Source: Clostridiaceae bacterium AM27-36LB
GTDB taxonomy: Bacteria; Bacillota; Clostridia; Lachnospirales; Lachnospiraceae
DNA length: 64,000 bases
Direction: 5' to 3'
NCBI GenBank assembly: GCA_003480725.1
Contig: QUJQ01000002.1
Span: 254,754-318,753, forward strand
The notes under the pieces were generated by a model that had not been told where the DNA came from, did no database searches, and saw only the letters and a program-made list of their open reading frames with translations. Both the position numbers and the translations under genes were made by a program. This document shows positions 1 to 8,523 of the stretch, piece after piece; position 1 is the first letter of the stretch; every line of letters starts with the position of its first letter.

Positions 1-29
1 CTCTTTAATACCTTAAACAGTTTTGCCAT
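1..29 (-). CDS. start of a truncated gene, product unknown
   Basis: A ribosome binding site (AAAGGAG, 12 bases before the ATG) is followed by ATG and eight more open codons (M A K L F K V L K) that run off the left edge. It lies 50 bases after the mscS stop on the same strand, so it may be the next gene of the rluF-ligA-mscS unit. Nothing can be said about the product from nine residues. Confidence 0.4.
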
Positions 30-79
30 ACGTTTGTCGCTCTCCTTTGTGCCCTGTCTCCAGTATACCCCTCTTTACA

Positions 80-931
80 TTATTTTTCCAGATGAACTGT
101 CATCTGCGGGAACGGAATATCGATATTTGCTTCTGTCAGACGGTCATGTACCCGTTCCAGTGTCCGCCATTTTACATCCCAGTAATCAGCAGCTTTCACC
201 CATGGACGGATCAGGATCGTAATTCCACTGTCTCCCAGATTATCAACAGCAACGGTCCATGCCGGGTCTTTCAGAATCTTATCATCCTCTGATAAAATGC
301 TCTCGATCAGTGCTTTTGCCGCTTTCAGGTCCGAGCCATAGGCCACGTCTACGCTCATATCCACACGGCGGGTCTCATTGGCAGAAAAATTCACAATATT
401 GCTATTGGACAACGTACCGTTGGGAATGACCACATTGCGGTTGTCCACCGTATGTAAAGTCGTACAGAACAAGGAGATCTCAGAGACCGTTCCTTCACAT
501 CCACAGGCATTGATATAATGTCCTACCTGAAAAGGCTTCATAACCAGAATCAGAATGCCGCCTGCGAAGTTTGAGAGGCTTCCCTGCAGAGAAAGACCGA
601 TAGCGACTCCTGCCGATCCAAGAATCGTAATAAAAGAGGTAGTCTGAATACCAAAATGTCCAAGCAGTGACAATATCAGAACCGTCCATGCAGAGATTTT
701 CACCAGCGCATCCAGAAACTGTACCACGCCGGTATCCACATTTCCACGGAGAAGCGTCTTCTTCAGAAACTTTCTTAAAATACTGATCAGTTTTAATCCA
801 ACGATCAAAATAAGCACAGCCCAGACAATATTCATGCCTGCGTCCAGAAATTTGGGCCACAGTCTTTCAATTACTTTTGACATCGTCGAAACATCCATAT
901 TTGATACGTCAATATTTTCCAGATTATCCAT
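80..931 (-). CDS. mscS: MscS-family mechanosensitive channel
   Basis: 283 residues, close to the E. coli MscS length. After a short acidic N-terminus there are hydrophobic segments at about residues 34-52, 72-92 and 95-128. The last is a Gly/Ala-rich pore helix (GSAGVAIGLSLQGSLSNFAG), the hallmark of MscS TM3. A beta domain (VGHYINACGCEGTVSEI) and a mixed C-terminal domain follow. The family forms heptameric membrane channels that release solutes on hypo-osmotic shock. ATG at 931 is preceded by GAAGGAG at good spacing. It starts 22 bases after the ligA stop and is probably co-transcribed. An unusual CGCEG turn lies in the beta domain. Confidence 0.93.
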   Translation of the reverse strand: MDNLENIDVSNMDVSTMSKVIERLWPKFLDAGMNIVWAVLILIVGLKLISILRKFLKKTLLRGNVDTGVVQFLDALVKISAWTVLILSLLGHFGIQTTSFITILGSAGVAIGLSLQGSLSNFAGGILILVMKPFQVGHYINACGCEGTVSEISLFCTTLHTVDNRNVVIPNGTLSNSNIVNFSANETRRVDMSVDVAYGSDLKAAKALIESILSEDDKILKDPAWTVAVDNLGDSGITILIRPWVKAADYWDVKWRTLERVHDRLTEANIDIPFPQMTVHLEK

Positions 932-953
932 TTGATTATGCTCCTTCTATGCT

Positions 954-2906
954 TTATGAGAATCGATTCAGAAAATCCTGCTCAGAGATGATCTCCACTC
1001 CCAGATCTTTTGCTTTTTTATTTTTTGATGAACCAGACAACAGATCATTGTTAATGAGATAACTGGTCTTGGAGGTAACGCTTCCTGTCACCTTTCCTCC
1101 TTTGGACTCGATCAGTTCCTTCAGCTCATTCCGATTGGAAAAATGTTCCAGACTTCCGGTGATGACAAATATCTTTCCATCCAGCGTCTGTTCTCCTTCA
1201 GGCTCCTGATTCTGCTCCAGTTCCAGTTCTTTCATCAGATCGTTGAGCCACCGATTATGCTCTTCATCTTTGAAGTATTCTTCCACACTGGTGCCGATCA
1301 CACCGCCGATACCTGCAATCGCGCTTAATTCTTCCGCTGTTGCCCTGCGGATCTTCTCCAGATCATTTTTATATTCCTTACAGATCATTTTGGCATTGGA
1401 AAGCCCGATATTCGGGATTCCCAGACTGTAGATCACTCTTGGCAGCGTGGTATGTCTTGCCTGTTCCACACTGTTCATCAGATTATTATAAGATTTATCT
1501 CCAAATCCTTCCAGGGTCACAATTTCATCCCGGTAACGATCCAGATGAAAAATATCCGCATACTCCCGGATAAATCCGCAGCCAATAAACTTCTCCAGCG
1601 TCATCTCAGAAAGTCCATCAATATTCATAGCATCCCTGCTCACAAACAAAGTAAATGCCTTGATCTTTTTCGCCTGACAGTCTGGATTCATGCAATACAG
1701 TGACTCCACATCATTACTCTTGATAATCTTCGCCTCACCGCCGCACACCGGGCAGACATCCGGAATGATCAGGTTACCACTCTGGGTCAGATTCTCTGCG
1801 ATCTGTGGAATGATCATATTTGCTTTATAAACCGTAATGTGATCGCCAATACCAAGCTTCAGGGCTCTTACAATGCTGATATTATGAACCGATGCTCTGC
1901 TGACTGTGGTGCCTTCCAGTTCTACCGGCTCAAAGACTGCCACCGGGTTGATGAGTCCTGTTCGGGACGGACTCCATTCAATCTTCTCAAGCACTGTCTC
2001 ACGAAGTTCATCCTTCCATTTGAACGCATAGGAATCCCTTGGAAACTTGGCTGTTCTTCCCAGGGACTGACCATAGGCAATATCCTCATATGTGCTTACC
2101 AGACCGTCCGATGGAAAATCATTGTTTACGATTGCCTCGGAAAATTCCTGTACAGCCTTCGGAATACCCGCTCCGGTCACTTTTTTATATTCCACCACAT
2201 CAAAGCCCTGTTCTTTCATCCATAAGAACTGCTGCTCTCTGGAATTGTGGAAATCCACACCGTCAGCTTTCACCAGTGCGAATGCGTAGAAATAGACATT
2301 TCTCTTTGCCGTGATCTCATTATTCAGCTGGCGCACTGAACCGCTGCAGAGATTACGGGGATTCTTGTATTTCGCTGCTTCATCGGCAATCTCTGCATTG
2401 ATCTTTTCAAAATCGGAATATCGGATCACCGCCTCACCTCGAAGAATCGTCTCACCTTTATGGGCAATGTTCAGTGGAATATTCCGAAATACCCTGGCAT
2501 TGTTGGTGATAACCTCCCCGATCTCTCCATTGCCTCTGGTGACAGCCTTGGAGAGTTCCCCATTTTCATAAGTAAGCACAACTGTCAGTCCATCCAGCTT
2601 CCAGGACAGCAATACTTCATGCTCCCCCGCAAATGCTGCCAGTTCATTTACATCCTTTGTCTTATCCAGAGACAGCATAGGTGACTCATGGCGTTCCTTG
2701 GGAAGCTCATCCACCGCTTCATAACCGACAGTCACTGTAGGTGAACCTGCCAGCACGGTTCCCGTCTCCTTCTCCAGTGCCTCCAGCTCGTCATACAGCT
2801 TATCATATTCCAGATTGCTCATGATTTCCTGATCCTGCTGATAGTACGCTCTGGAGGCATTTCTCAAAAGTTCCCCCAGCTCTCTCATACGGGCAATCTT
2901 GTCCAT
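954..2906 (-). CDS. ligA: NAD-dependent DNA ligase LigA
   Basis: 650 residues, slightly shorter than typical LigA (about 670). Order: Ia-type N-terminus with a YYQQD motif for NAD; adenylation domain with the KxDG nucleophile lysine (SWKLDGLTVVL, near residue 103) and TRGNG; OB fold; four-cysteine zinc finger (CPVC, then CMNPDC, around residues 390-415); helix-hairpin-helix repeats; C-terminal BRCT (KIFVITGSLEHFSNRNEL). Seals nicks in replication and repair. ATG at 2906 follows AAGGAG. Only one base separates it from the rluF stop, so translation is probably coupled. The adenylation motifs depart somewhat from the commonest LigA form (WKLDG for KIDG), so a second, more canonical ligA elsewhere cannot be excluded. 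Confidence 0.95.
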   Translation of the reverse strand: MDKIARMRELGELLRNASRAYYQQDQEIMSNLEYDKLYDELEALEKETGTVLAGSPTVTVGYEAVDELPKERHESPMLSLDKTKDVNELAAFAGEHEVLLSWKLDGLTVVLTYENGELSKAVTRGNGEIGEVITNNARVFRNIPLNIAHKGETILRGEAVIRYSDFEKINAEIADEAAKYKNPRNLCSGSVRQLNNEITAKRNVYFYAFALVKADGVDFHNSREQQFLWMKEQGFDVVEYKKVTGAGIPKAVQEFSEAIVNNDFPSDGLVSTYEDIAYGQSLGRTAKFPRDSYAFKWKDELRETVLEKIEWSPSRTGLINPVAVFEPVELEGTTVSRASVHNISIVRALKLGIGDHITVYKANMIIPQIAENLTQSGNLIIPDVCPVCGGEAKIIKSNDVESLYCMNPDCQAKKIKAFTLFVSRDAMNIDGLSEMTLEKFIGCGFIREYADIFHLDRYRDEIVTLEGFGDKSYNNLMNSVEQARHTTLPRVIYSLGIPNIGLSNAKMICKEYKNDLEKIRRATAEELSAIAGIGGVIGTSVEEYFKDEEHNRWLNDLMKELELEQNQEPEGEQTLDGKIFVITGSLEHFSNRNELKELIESKGGKVTGSVTSKTSYLINNDLLSGSSKNKKAKDLGVEIISEQDFLNRFS

Positions 2907-2907
2907 C

Positions 2908-3660
2908 TTATTCTGCTCCTTCCGTCTCTGCTACCTCTGCTGCTTCTGCCCCGGACTCTTCCAGCAGATACAGAAGCTCCTGCAGTTCTTCCTCGGTCAC
3001 ATTTCTCCAGGTGCCGGTCTTCAAGTGTCCCAGACGGATATTCATGATCCGGGTCCGCTTCAGCTCCTGCACATGATACCCAAGTTCGCCGCACATTCTG
3101 CGGATCTGGCGGTTCAGTCCCTGGGTCAGAACAATAGAAAATTTACGTTTTCCAAGCCGCTGTACCTGACATGGTCTGGTGGTCACATCCAGCTCTTTTA
3201 AGTAGACACCCGCTGCCAGATCGTTGAGAAAACGATCTGTAAATGGACGGTCTACCACCACCTCATACTCTTTTTCATGATAATGGGCTGCCCGCATCAT
3301 CTCATTGATCAGGTCACCACGGTTGGTCATAAGCAGCAGACCCTCAGAATCCTTGTCAAGTCTTCCCATATAAGTGATCCGCTTGGGATACTGCAAAAAC
3401 TCGATAATATTGGTATCATTTCCCTGATGCGCTTCTGAGCAGACGATTCCTCTTGGCTTATTTACCGCAATCAGAATGGTTTTCTGCTTTTTCTCACCCA
3501 CTGCTTTTCCATCTACGGTTATCTGGGCATGTTCATCCACCTGCATTCCTACCGTTGCCGGTGTGCCATCCACCTTCACTCTTCCCTGCTCGATCAGACG
3601 GTCTGCTTCTCTTCGGGAACAGACGCCCGCTTCACTTAAATATTTATTCAAACGTAACAT
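2908..3660 (-). CDS. rluF: 23S rRNA pseudouridine synthase, RluF type
   Basis: 250 residues. An N-terminal S4 RNA-binding domain (LNKYLSEAGVCSRREADRLI) is followed by the RsuA/RluB/E/F catalytic domain with the active aspartate in GRLDKDSEGLLLMTN. The sequence GLNRQIRRMCGELGYHV and the motif RTRIMNIRLG are typical of the RluF branch, which modifies U2604 of 23S rRNA in E. coli. The C-terminus is an acidic, alanine-rich tail. ATG at 3660 has AAAGGA upstream. It is the first gene of a tight unit with ligA and mscS. The exact target base in this organism is inferred, not shown. Confidence 0.9.
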   Translation of the reverse strand: MLRLNKYLSEAGVCSRREADRLIEQGRVKVDGTPATVGMQVDEHAQITVDGKAVGEKKQKTILIAVNKPRGIVCSEAHQGNDTNIIEFLQYPKRITYMGRLDKDSEGLLLMTNRGDLINEMMRAAHYHEKEYEVVVDRPFTDRFLNDLAAGVYLKELDVTTRPCQVQRLGKRKFSIVLTQGLNRQIRRMCGELGYHVQELKRTRIMNIRLGHLKTGTWRNVTEEELQELLYLLEESGAEAAEVAETEGAE

Positions 3661-3679
3661 ATATGTAATCCTTTCTTTG

Positions 3680-3710
3680 ATGGCGGCAGATCTCTTTTCA
3701 CTGCCGCCAT
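3680..3710 (-). other. 10-bp perfect hairpin ahead of rluF
   Basis: ATGGCGGCAG and CTGCCGCCAT form a perfect 10-bp stem with an 11-base loop between the unknown helical gene and rluF. On the minus strand no T-run follows, so it is not a clear terminator. It sits just upstream of the rluF ribosome binding site and could be a 5' UTR structure or a processing site. Confidence 0.55.
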
Positions 3711-3755
3711 ACGCTCTTGATTATACCAAAATATGTCACTGATTACCAGTCTATC

Positions 3756-4193
3756 TTACTTCAGATATGCTTTCAGTTTTTCGATATTTTTCTCCTCAAA
3801 GTCTGCGATTTCTTTTGCAATCTCGCAATATTCCCGTGCGGCAGTCCGGTTTTCCTTGACCGTCTTCATCAATTCTGTCATGCCTTTGGTATTTCCCTGG
3901 ATCATCATATCTGCCAGTTTTTCCGTACTGTCATCCATCAGCGTATTCATCTGAATACCGCTCCACAGCATGGTCTTGTCCACCACATGATCCCGCGGCG
4001 GCGTCTCATGCTCTCTGGCATACATCTGCTGCAGTTTCTCCTCGAACTGCAGAAAACGGCAGGCCTGACGATTCAGATCCAGTGCCAGATCCTCATCCTC
4101 TACCTTGCCGATCACCATATGGATCGCCTCACCGGCCATCCTTGTATTCTGGAAACTCTCATCCAGCACCGCTCTGTCTGCTTCTGATAACAT
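3756..4193 (-). CDS. small all-helical protein of unknown function
   Basis: 145 residues, predicted almost entirely helical and rich in Glu, Met and Lys, with no signal peptide or membrane segment. The pattern of four amphipathic helices resembles ferritin-like or four-helix-bundle proteins, but no family is recognised. ATG at 4193 is chosen over an in-frame codon at 4220 because AAAGGAG ends seven bases before it. That binding site lies inside the 3' arm of a terminator-like hairpin (4195-4241). The gene follows the SH3 lipoprotein gene on the same strand. Confidence 0.7.
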   Translation of the reverse strand: MLSEADRAVLDESFQNTRMAGEAIHMVIGKVEDEDLALDLNRQACRFLQFEEKLQQMYAREHETPPRDHVVDKTMLWSGIQMNTLMDDSTEKLADMMIQGNTKGMTELMKTVKENRTAAREYCEIAKEIADFEEKNIEKLKAYLK

Positions 4194-4194
4194 A

Positions 4195-4241
4195 AAAAAG
4201 CTCCTTTCCCTCGTAATCAATACTAGGGTATGGAGCTTTTT
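4195..4241 (-). terminator. terminator-like hairpin that contains the next gene's SD
   Basis: AAAAAGCTCC pairs with GGAGCTTTTT, reinforced by inner CCCT/AGGG, with a loop of about 13 bases. It follows the SH3 lipoprotein stop by 20 bases. On the minus strand the 3' arm carries GGAG, then a T-run, then directly the ATG at 4193. The same structure would therefore end transcription and hide the ribosome binding site of the downstream gene. Confidence 0.75.
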
Positions 4242-4261
4242 ATCATTCTATTCTTTTTTTA

Positions 4262-5239
4262 CTATTCCAGGAACTCTGTCTTCACATATCCAGTCTGACC
4301 TTTGTACTCAACCTTACTCCAGCCATTGTCATAAGACTCGATCTCAGTGATCGCATCGCCCTGATAAGCCAATGCAATTCGATCAGAATCAGTTGTTGCA
4401 TCGGAACGAACATTAACGCTTTCTTTCACACGGGTCTCACGGTTCTGTGCCTGAGCCTCACCAGTCTCAACACTTTCCTCCTGAGTCTCCTCCGGCTGTT
4501 CTTCCGTGGTCTCTTCTGCAGCAGCTTCCTCTGTCTGCTCTTCACCTGCTTCTGCCTCATCACTTCCAGAACCAGTAGTCACTTTTTCCATAAAGGTTCT
4601 CAGTGCCTCATCGTTCTCCAGTGCTTCCTGATAGCGGCTTTGCATATCCGCATACAGTGCCTTTACTTCCGAATCTTCCTCAAGCTGCTTGACATAGGCC
4701 TGAAGTTCTTCGTCTTCCTCCACATTGCTGTAACGGATATAACGACTGCCATCCTCATCCTTCGGTGTCACATACAGACACTGAATATCCGGAACCAGTG
4801 TCTCCACCTTCAGGAAATCCTTCAGTTTGATATCAAAACACAGGAACACAATGTAGGAATCCTCTTCCGGACCATCCTTTGTGTAGCAGACCATATTCTC
4901 ATAAGAGTCATATGCAGTCGCACGGGAAACAATCTTGGCCTTGTCCTCATCAGTCAGCTCATCTGTGATCGTTGCCAGTGTATCTGTATCTCCGTTGATA
5001 ATACAGTCCAGATATTTTGTAACAAGACGCTCTATCGAAGCATGAGTGTTCTCAATCAGCTCATTCGCGTCTTCCTCCGTTGTCTCATTCGTTGCACCTG
5101 TTGTTCCCTCTGCAGCATCTCCGGTCTTCGTTGTTCCACAGCCAGTTGTCAATACTGCTGCTGTTGCAAAAACAGCCATACCGATGAACGTGTACTTTTT
5201 GTACATCTGCAATAATTCTTTCAGGTTCTTCAACTCCAT
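4262..5239 (-). CDS. SH3-domain lipoprotein
   Basis: 325 residues. A hydrophobic N-terminal segment ends in a lipobox (LTTGC, cysteine near residue 34), so export and lipid anchoring are expected. The middle is an acidic helical domain. A low-complexity stretch of Glu, Thr and Ala (about residues 220-265) follows, then a bacterial SH3 domain at the C-terminus (ESVNVRSDATTDSDRI, then GWSKVEYKGQTGYV), which usually binds peptidoglycan. ATG at 5239 is preferred over the in-frame ATG at 5245 because the latter abuts the AAAGGAG itself. The gene lies 35 bases downstream of tRNA-Arg on the same strand. The substrate and role of the central domain are unknown. Confidence 0.85.
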   Translation of the reverse strand: MELKNLKELLQMYKKYTFIGMAVFATAAVLTTGCGTTKTGDAAEGTTGATNETTEEDANELIENTHASIERLVTKYLDCIINGDTDTLATITDELTDEDKAKIVSRATAYDSYENMVCYTKDGPEEDSYIVFLCFDIKLKDFLKVETLVPDIQCLYVTPKDEDGSRYIRYSNVEEDEELQAYVKQLEEDSEVKALYADMQSRYQEALENDEALRTFMEKVTTGSGSDEAEAGEEQTEEAAAEETTEEQPEETQEESVETGEAQAQNRETRVKESVNVRSDATTDSDRIALAYQGDAITEIESYDNGWSKVEYKGQTGYVKTEFLE

Positions 5240-5274
5240 AAGCATCTCCTTTTATTATTTTTGAATATAAAAAA

Positions 5275-5348
5275 TGCACCTGACAAGATTCGAACTTGCG
5301 ACACCGGGCGTCGGAGGCCCGTGCTCTATCCAGCTGAGCTACAGGTGC
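5275..5348 (-). tRNA. tRNA-Arg (anticodon CCG)
   Basis: Complete cloverleaf on the minus strand: acceptor stem GCACCTG/CAGGTGC with discriminator A, D-arm AGCTCAGCTGGATAGAGC, anticodon stem CGGGC/GCCCG around the loop CTCCGAC (anticodon CCG, reads CGG), and T-arm with TTCGAAT. The 3' CCA is not encoded. A T-rich stretch follows directly. A consensus-like promoter lies upstream (5368-5396). Confidence 0.97.
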
Positions 5349-5367
5349 TTGGCTTATTACCTCAACT

Positions 5368-5396
5368 ATCATACACCATGTTGAGGAAATAAGCAA
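5368..5396 (-). promoter_or_regulatory. sigma-A-type promoter of tRNA-Arg
   Basis: Minus strand: TTGCTT (5391-5396), 17-base spacer, TATGAT (5368-5373). The start would fall about 12 bases before the mature tRNA 5' end. Confidence 0.75.
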
Positions 5397-5505
5397 ATGT
5401 TTTTTGTAATATTTTTGTAATATTTTTCTAAACAGCACAGAGACAGGCAGAGACATAACAAGCAGACCATTCAAGTTTACTTGAAATGGGCTGGTTTTAT
5501 GGATC

Positions 5506-5641
5506 TATGGGGCGAGAGCCCCATAATGAGCAAAACAGTAAGCCCGCAGGGCGGTTTTGCGAATTGTCTCTGGGCTGTTCCGTTCCCACACATCGGCAAA
5601 ACAGTAAGCCCGCAGGGCGGTTTTGCGAATTGTCTCTGGGC
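5506..5641. repeat. palindromic repeat cluster (two 46-bp copies plus a hairpin)
   Basis: Two identical 46-bp units (5530-5575 and 5596-5641) lie 66 bp apart. Each contains GCAAAAC...GTTTTGC enclosing GCCC-GCA-GGGC, so each folds into a nested hairpin. A third hairpin, ATGGGGC-gaga-GCCCCAT, sits at 5507-5524. The cluster fills the gap between the DUF5688 gene and the tRNA-Arg promoter. It looks like a dispersed palindromic (REP-like) element; no coding potential is credible here. Confidence 0.8.
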
Positions 5642-5670
5642 GGTTTTTTCCCCCGGGTTATTCCGTTTAT

Positions 5671-6531
5671 TTAGAATTCTATCCGATCTTTCTGCGCATT
5701 ATAATAATAGGCATGATCGCTGAGAAAATCTTCCGCTTCTACACACTGGCTGTTGACCTGCCTTACCAGTTCGTCCAGCTCTTTGCGCTCATAATCCACC
5801 TTGTCCGGCAGAAGGATCAGTTCATGAATACTGCTGGGAAGAATATAATAGCTTCCTCCAATCTGCCTGGCACAGATGCGGCGCACCTGAGAATCCACAA
5901 ACACAGCCGCACCAAATTCCGACTTTTTCGTATTCAGAATATACATTTCTGCGTCCGGGCATTCCACCTGATCTCCCAGGAATTCCGTCATGGCGACCAT
6001 GCGGAATCCTCGTCTCTGCAGGTTCTTCTTTGCCCGTTCAAAGAGCTGGTCTTCTGTTATTTTCCAACGTTCCATATGTGCTGTCCGGATTAGGGCAGTG
6101 GCATTTTTGATCAATTTTCCCGGAATCTCCATATAAAACACGATTGCCAGATCCATCCAGGGAATCCATGGAACTGTCTTCAGAAGGTCTTCATTCTTAT
6201 TTCGGGAGATCAGGCGACAATAGATTCTTTTTTTCATCTTCTCATAATCCAGAAGCATCTCGAAATCACCAGTCTGATGCAGCATGCTGTCCCTCTGGAT
6301 CTTCAGAACCATCGCTGCCAGCGTACACAGATCCTCCTTTGTCACATCTTCCCTGAAATAATGATTCACGTACACCGTCGGCTGCTCCCGGTGTCCTTCC
6401 ATCACACAGGAAAATCCATCCAGCTGTACTCCATTATTTTTCAGCACCTGTACCCGTTTGATCGTCTCCTCTTCTCTTCTCTGCACAAAAATAGCCTTCT
6501 CAAGCCCACTTAAAAATTCTTCATATGTCAT
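5671..6531 (-). CDS. DUF5688 family protein
   Basis: 286 residues, cytoplasmic, no membrane segment. It shows the pattern of the DUF5688 family found in Lachnospiraceae: an N-terminal NNGVQLDGFSCV segment, a PTVYVNHYF strand, a central helical part, and a C-terminal GAAVFVDSQV...YYILPSSIHELIL block. Function is unknown. ATG at 6531 (MTYEEF) with AAAGGAAA upstream is preferred over longer in-frame readings that lack a binding site. It follows the D,D-carboxypeptidase gene by 140 bases. The family assignment rests on pattern memory only. Confidence 0.8.
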   Translation of the reverse strand: MTYEEFLSGLEKAIFVQRREEETIKRVQVLKNNGVQLDGFSCVMEGHREQPTVYVNHYFREDVTKEDLCTLAAMVLKIQRDSMLHQTGDFEMLLDYEKMKKRIYCRLISRNKNEDLLKTVPWIPWMDLAIVFYMEIPGKLIKNATALIRTAHMERWKITEDQLFERAKKNLQRRGFRMVAMTEFLGDQVECPDAEMYILNTKKSEFGAAVFVDSQVRRICARQIGGSYYILPSSIHELILLPDKVDYERKELDELVRQVNSQCVEAEDFLSDHAYYYNAQKDRIEF

Positions 6532-6671
6532 ATATTTCCTTTCTTTTCTCAATATCGTCTCTTCTGGGAACTTTGTGTCGAACTGACACCTGAACGTATT
6601 ATATCTGTTATTCAGTGTACTTGATTTTTTCTGATCTGCCAAGCATTTTTCTGCATAAAATACTAAAATTT

Positions 6672-7853
6672 TTATAAAATATTTCCCATCTGCCACAGAT
6701 CAATCACCTGCCTGAGTCTCCATTCCAGATCGATCTTCTTCACTTCTGACGCTGTATACACAGGGAACAGATCCACGATCTGCCCATTAATATAGTAGGC
6801 CACACTTCCCACCAGCTCTCCTGCCTGTACAGGCGCTTTCAGGATATCCGGAACCAGTACCTCCATGGTAAACTCATCATCCTCTTTCAGCAGGAAATCT
6901 TCCAAAGCCGCATCGGTCAGGATCTCCACCTTTTCTTTCTGGCCATCCATCACGGATACGGGCTCCAATGCCATCCTGTCACTTCCCACCGTCTCCTTAT
7001 GGTAATCCTCCAGACCATAGTTCATGAGTGCCTTTGTATCTACCCATTTCCAGGTCTTATGGTTTGGCCAGCCACAGGCCAGCACCACAGTGATCAACCG
7101 TTTCTCTCCCCTCTCCAGTGCCCCCACATAGCAGTATCCGGCTTCATTTGTAAATCCGGTCTTCCCGGTCAGAGCTCCCTCCATCATCTGCAAAAATGCA
7201 TTTTTATTCTGTACCGTAAAGCTTCTGCTTCCATCCACATCTGTAAATGTCCAGGAAGGCTCTCTGGTTATGGAAAGAAATGTCTCATTTTTCATACAAC
7301 AGCGCATGATCTGCGCCAGATCTCTGGCAGTTGTGGAATGTTTCCCGTGTTCGTCCTCTGCATCAAGCCCATTCGGTGTGATAAAATACGTGTGATAACA
7401 TCCCAGATGCTTTGCCTTCTGATTCATCATGGCCGCAAACCCTTCCACAGTCCCGCCCACATGCTCTGCAATGGCCACCGCAGAATCGTTATGAGATTCC
7501 AGCATCAATGAATAACACAGATCCTGCAGGCGATACCTCTCTCCTTCCCGAATATGTAACTGTACATCCGGCATGGATGCCGCCCTTGCCGACACTTCCA
7601 CGATTTCATCAAGATCTGCATGCTCCAGTGTCACCAGAAGGGTCATGATCTTGGTCGTACTTGCCATAGGCATAACTTCATTATCATTTTTTCCAAAAAG
7701 AATACGCCCGGTATCCGCATCCATCAGGACTGCCGACCGGGCGTATAGATTTTCTGGTGTACCTTCCGCCTGTACTCTTATGCTTATTTCCATCATAAGA
7801 AGCACTGTCAGAATACACACCAGATATGGTTTCCATTTTTTTCTTTTCTTCAT
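6672..7853 (-). CDS. serine-type D-Ala-D-Ala carboxypeptidase (DacF-like, copy 2)
   Basis: 393 residues. Signal peptide ending near RVQAEG, then a penicillin-binding peptidase S11 domain with all three motifs: SxxK (ASTTKIMT), SxN as SHND, and KTG (LTGKTGFTNEAGYC). A C-terminal beta-rich domain follows, as in PBP5 enzymes. It would trim pentapeptide side chains of peptidoglycan outside the membrane; DacF homologues act in sporulating cells. ATG at 7853 is used with AGGCGG upstream; a TTG six bases earlier is the alternative. It is the second S11 enzyme in the same gene string (see 10146-11306). Confidence 0.92.
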   Translation of the reverse strand: MKKRKKWKPYLVCILTVLLMMEISIRVQAEGTPENLYARSAVLMDADTGRILFGKNDNEVMPMASTTKIMTLLVTLEHADLDEIVEVSARAASMPDVQLHIREGERYRLQDLCYSLMLESHNDSAVAIAEHVGGTVEGFAAMMNQKAKHLGCYHTYFITPNGLDAEDEHGKHSTTARDLAQIMRCCMKNETFLSITREPSWTFTDVDGSRSFTVQNKNAFLQMMEGALTGKTGFTNEAGYCYVGALERGEKRLITVVLACGWPNHKTWKWVDTKALMNYGLEDYHKETVGSDRMALEPVSVMDGQKEKVEILTDAALEDFLLKEDDEFTMEVLVPDILKAPVQAGELVGSVAYYINGQIVDLFPVYTASEVKKIDLEWRLRQVIDLWQMGNIL

Positions 7854-7931
7854 ATTCAAGCCGCCTGCACATTGCCTTGTTTCAATCTATGCGCAGAAAC
7901 TTGTCACTATTCAGCACTCTATCTGCAGGTC

Positions 7932-8501
7932 TTACAGGTTCAGTTTCAACTGCACCTCTTCTTCGGCCTCCGACTTCATCTCTTCTACCAGATCCGGCTG
8001 AATGGACGGAAGTTCTTCCGTGGAACGCACACCGAAATTCCTGAGAAATTCCTCCGTTGTTCCAAAAAGGATCGGTTTTCCCGGCGCATCCAGTCTTCCT
8101 GCCTCTCCGATCAGCCCGTACTCCACCAGACGATTAAGTGCATGGTCTGAGTTGACACCGCGGATTTTCTCCACTTCCTGCCGGGTCACTGGCTGCTTGT
8201 ATGCCACGATCGATAACACCTCCAGCTGTACATCTGTCAGTACATATTTTTTCGGCTGCTTTGCCACACGGATCAGTGCATCATAATATTCCCGTCTGGT
8301 ACACAGCTGGAAAGCATCATCAAGCTCGATGATCTCCAGTCCGCCTTCTCTCTGATTGTAACGATCCATCATCTGATGTACCAGTTTCCTCGTTGTCTCT
8401 GTATCATGGCCGATAGCTGTGGCGATCTTCTCCACGCTCACTGCATTTCCCATAGCAAACAGCACCGCTTCTATGGTTGCTTCTAATTTTTCCAGTTCCA
8501 C
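7932..8501 (-). CDS. scpB: segregation and condensation protein B
   Basis: 189 residues, the usual ScpB length, with two winged-helix domains (IEAVLFAMGNAVSVEKIA and VLTDVQLEVLSIVAYKQPVT) and the conserved RGVNSDHALNRLVEYGLI. With ScpA and SMC it forms the condensin-like complex that organises and separates chromosomes. The start is GTG at 8501. It begins 22 bases after scpA, the conserved order. Confidence 0.96.
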   Translation of the reverse strand: MELEKLEATIEAVLFAMGNAVSVEKIATAIGHDTETTRKLVHQMMDRYNQREGGLEIIELDDAFQLCTRREYYDALIRVAKQPKKYVLTDVQLEVLSIVAYKQPVTRQEVEKIRGVNSDHALNRLVEYGLIGEAGRLDAPGKPILFGTTEEFLRNFGVRSTEELPSIQPDLVEEMKSEAEEEVQLKLNL

Positions 8502-8523
8502 ACCTGTACCTCGTCTCTCATGT

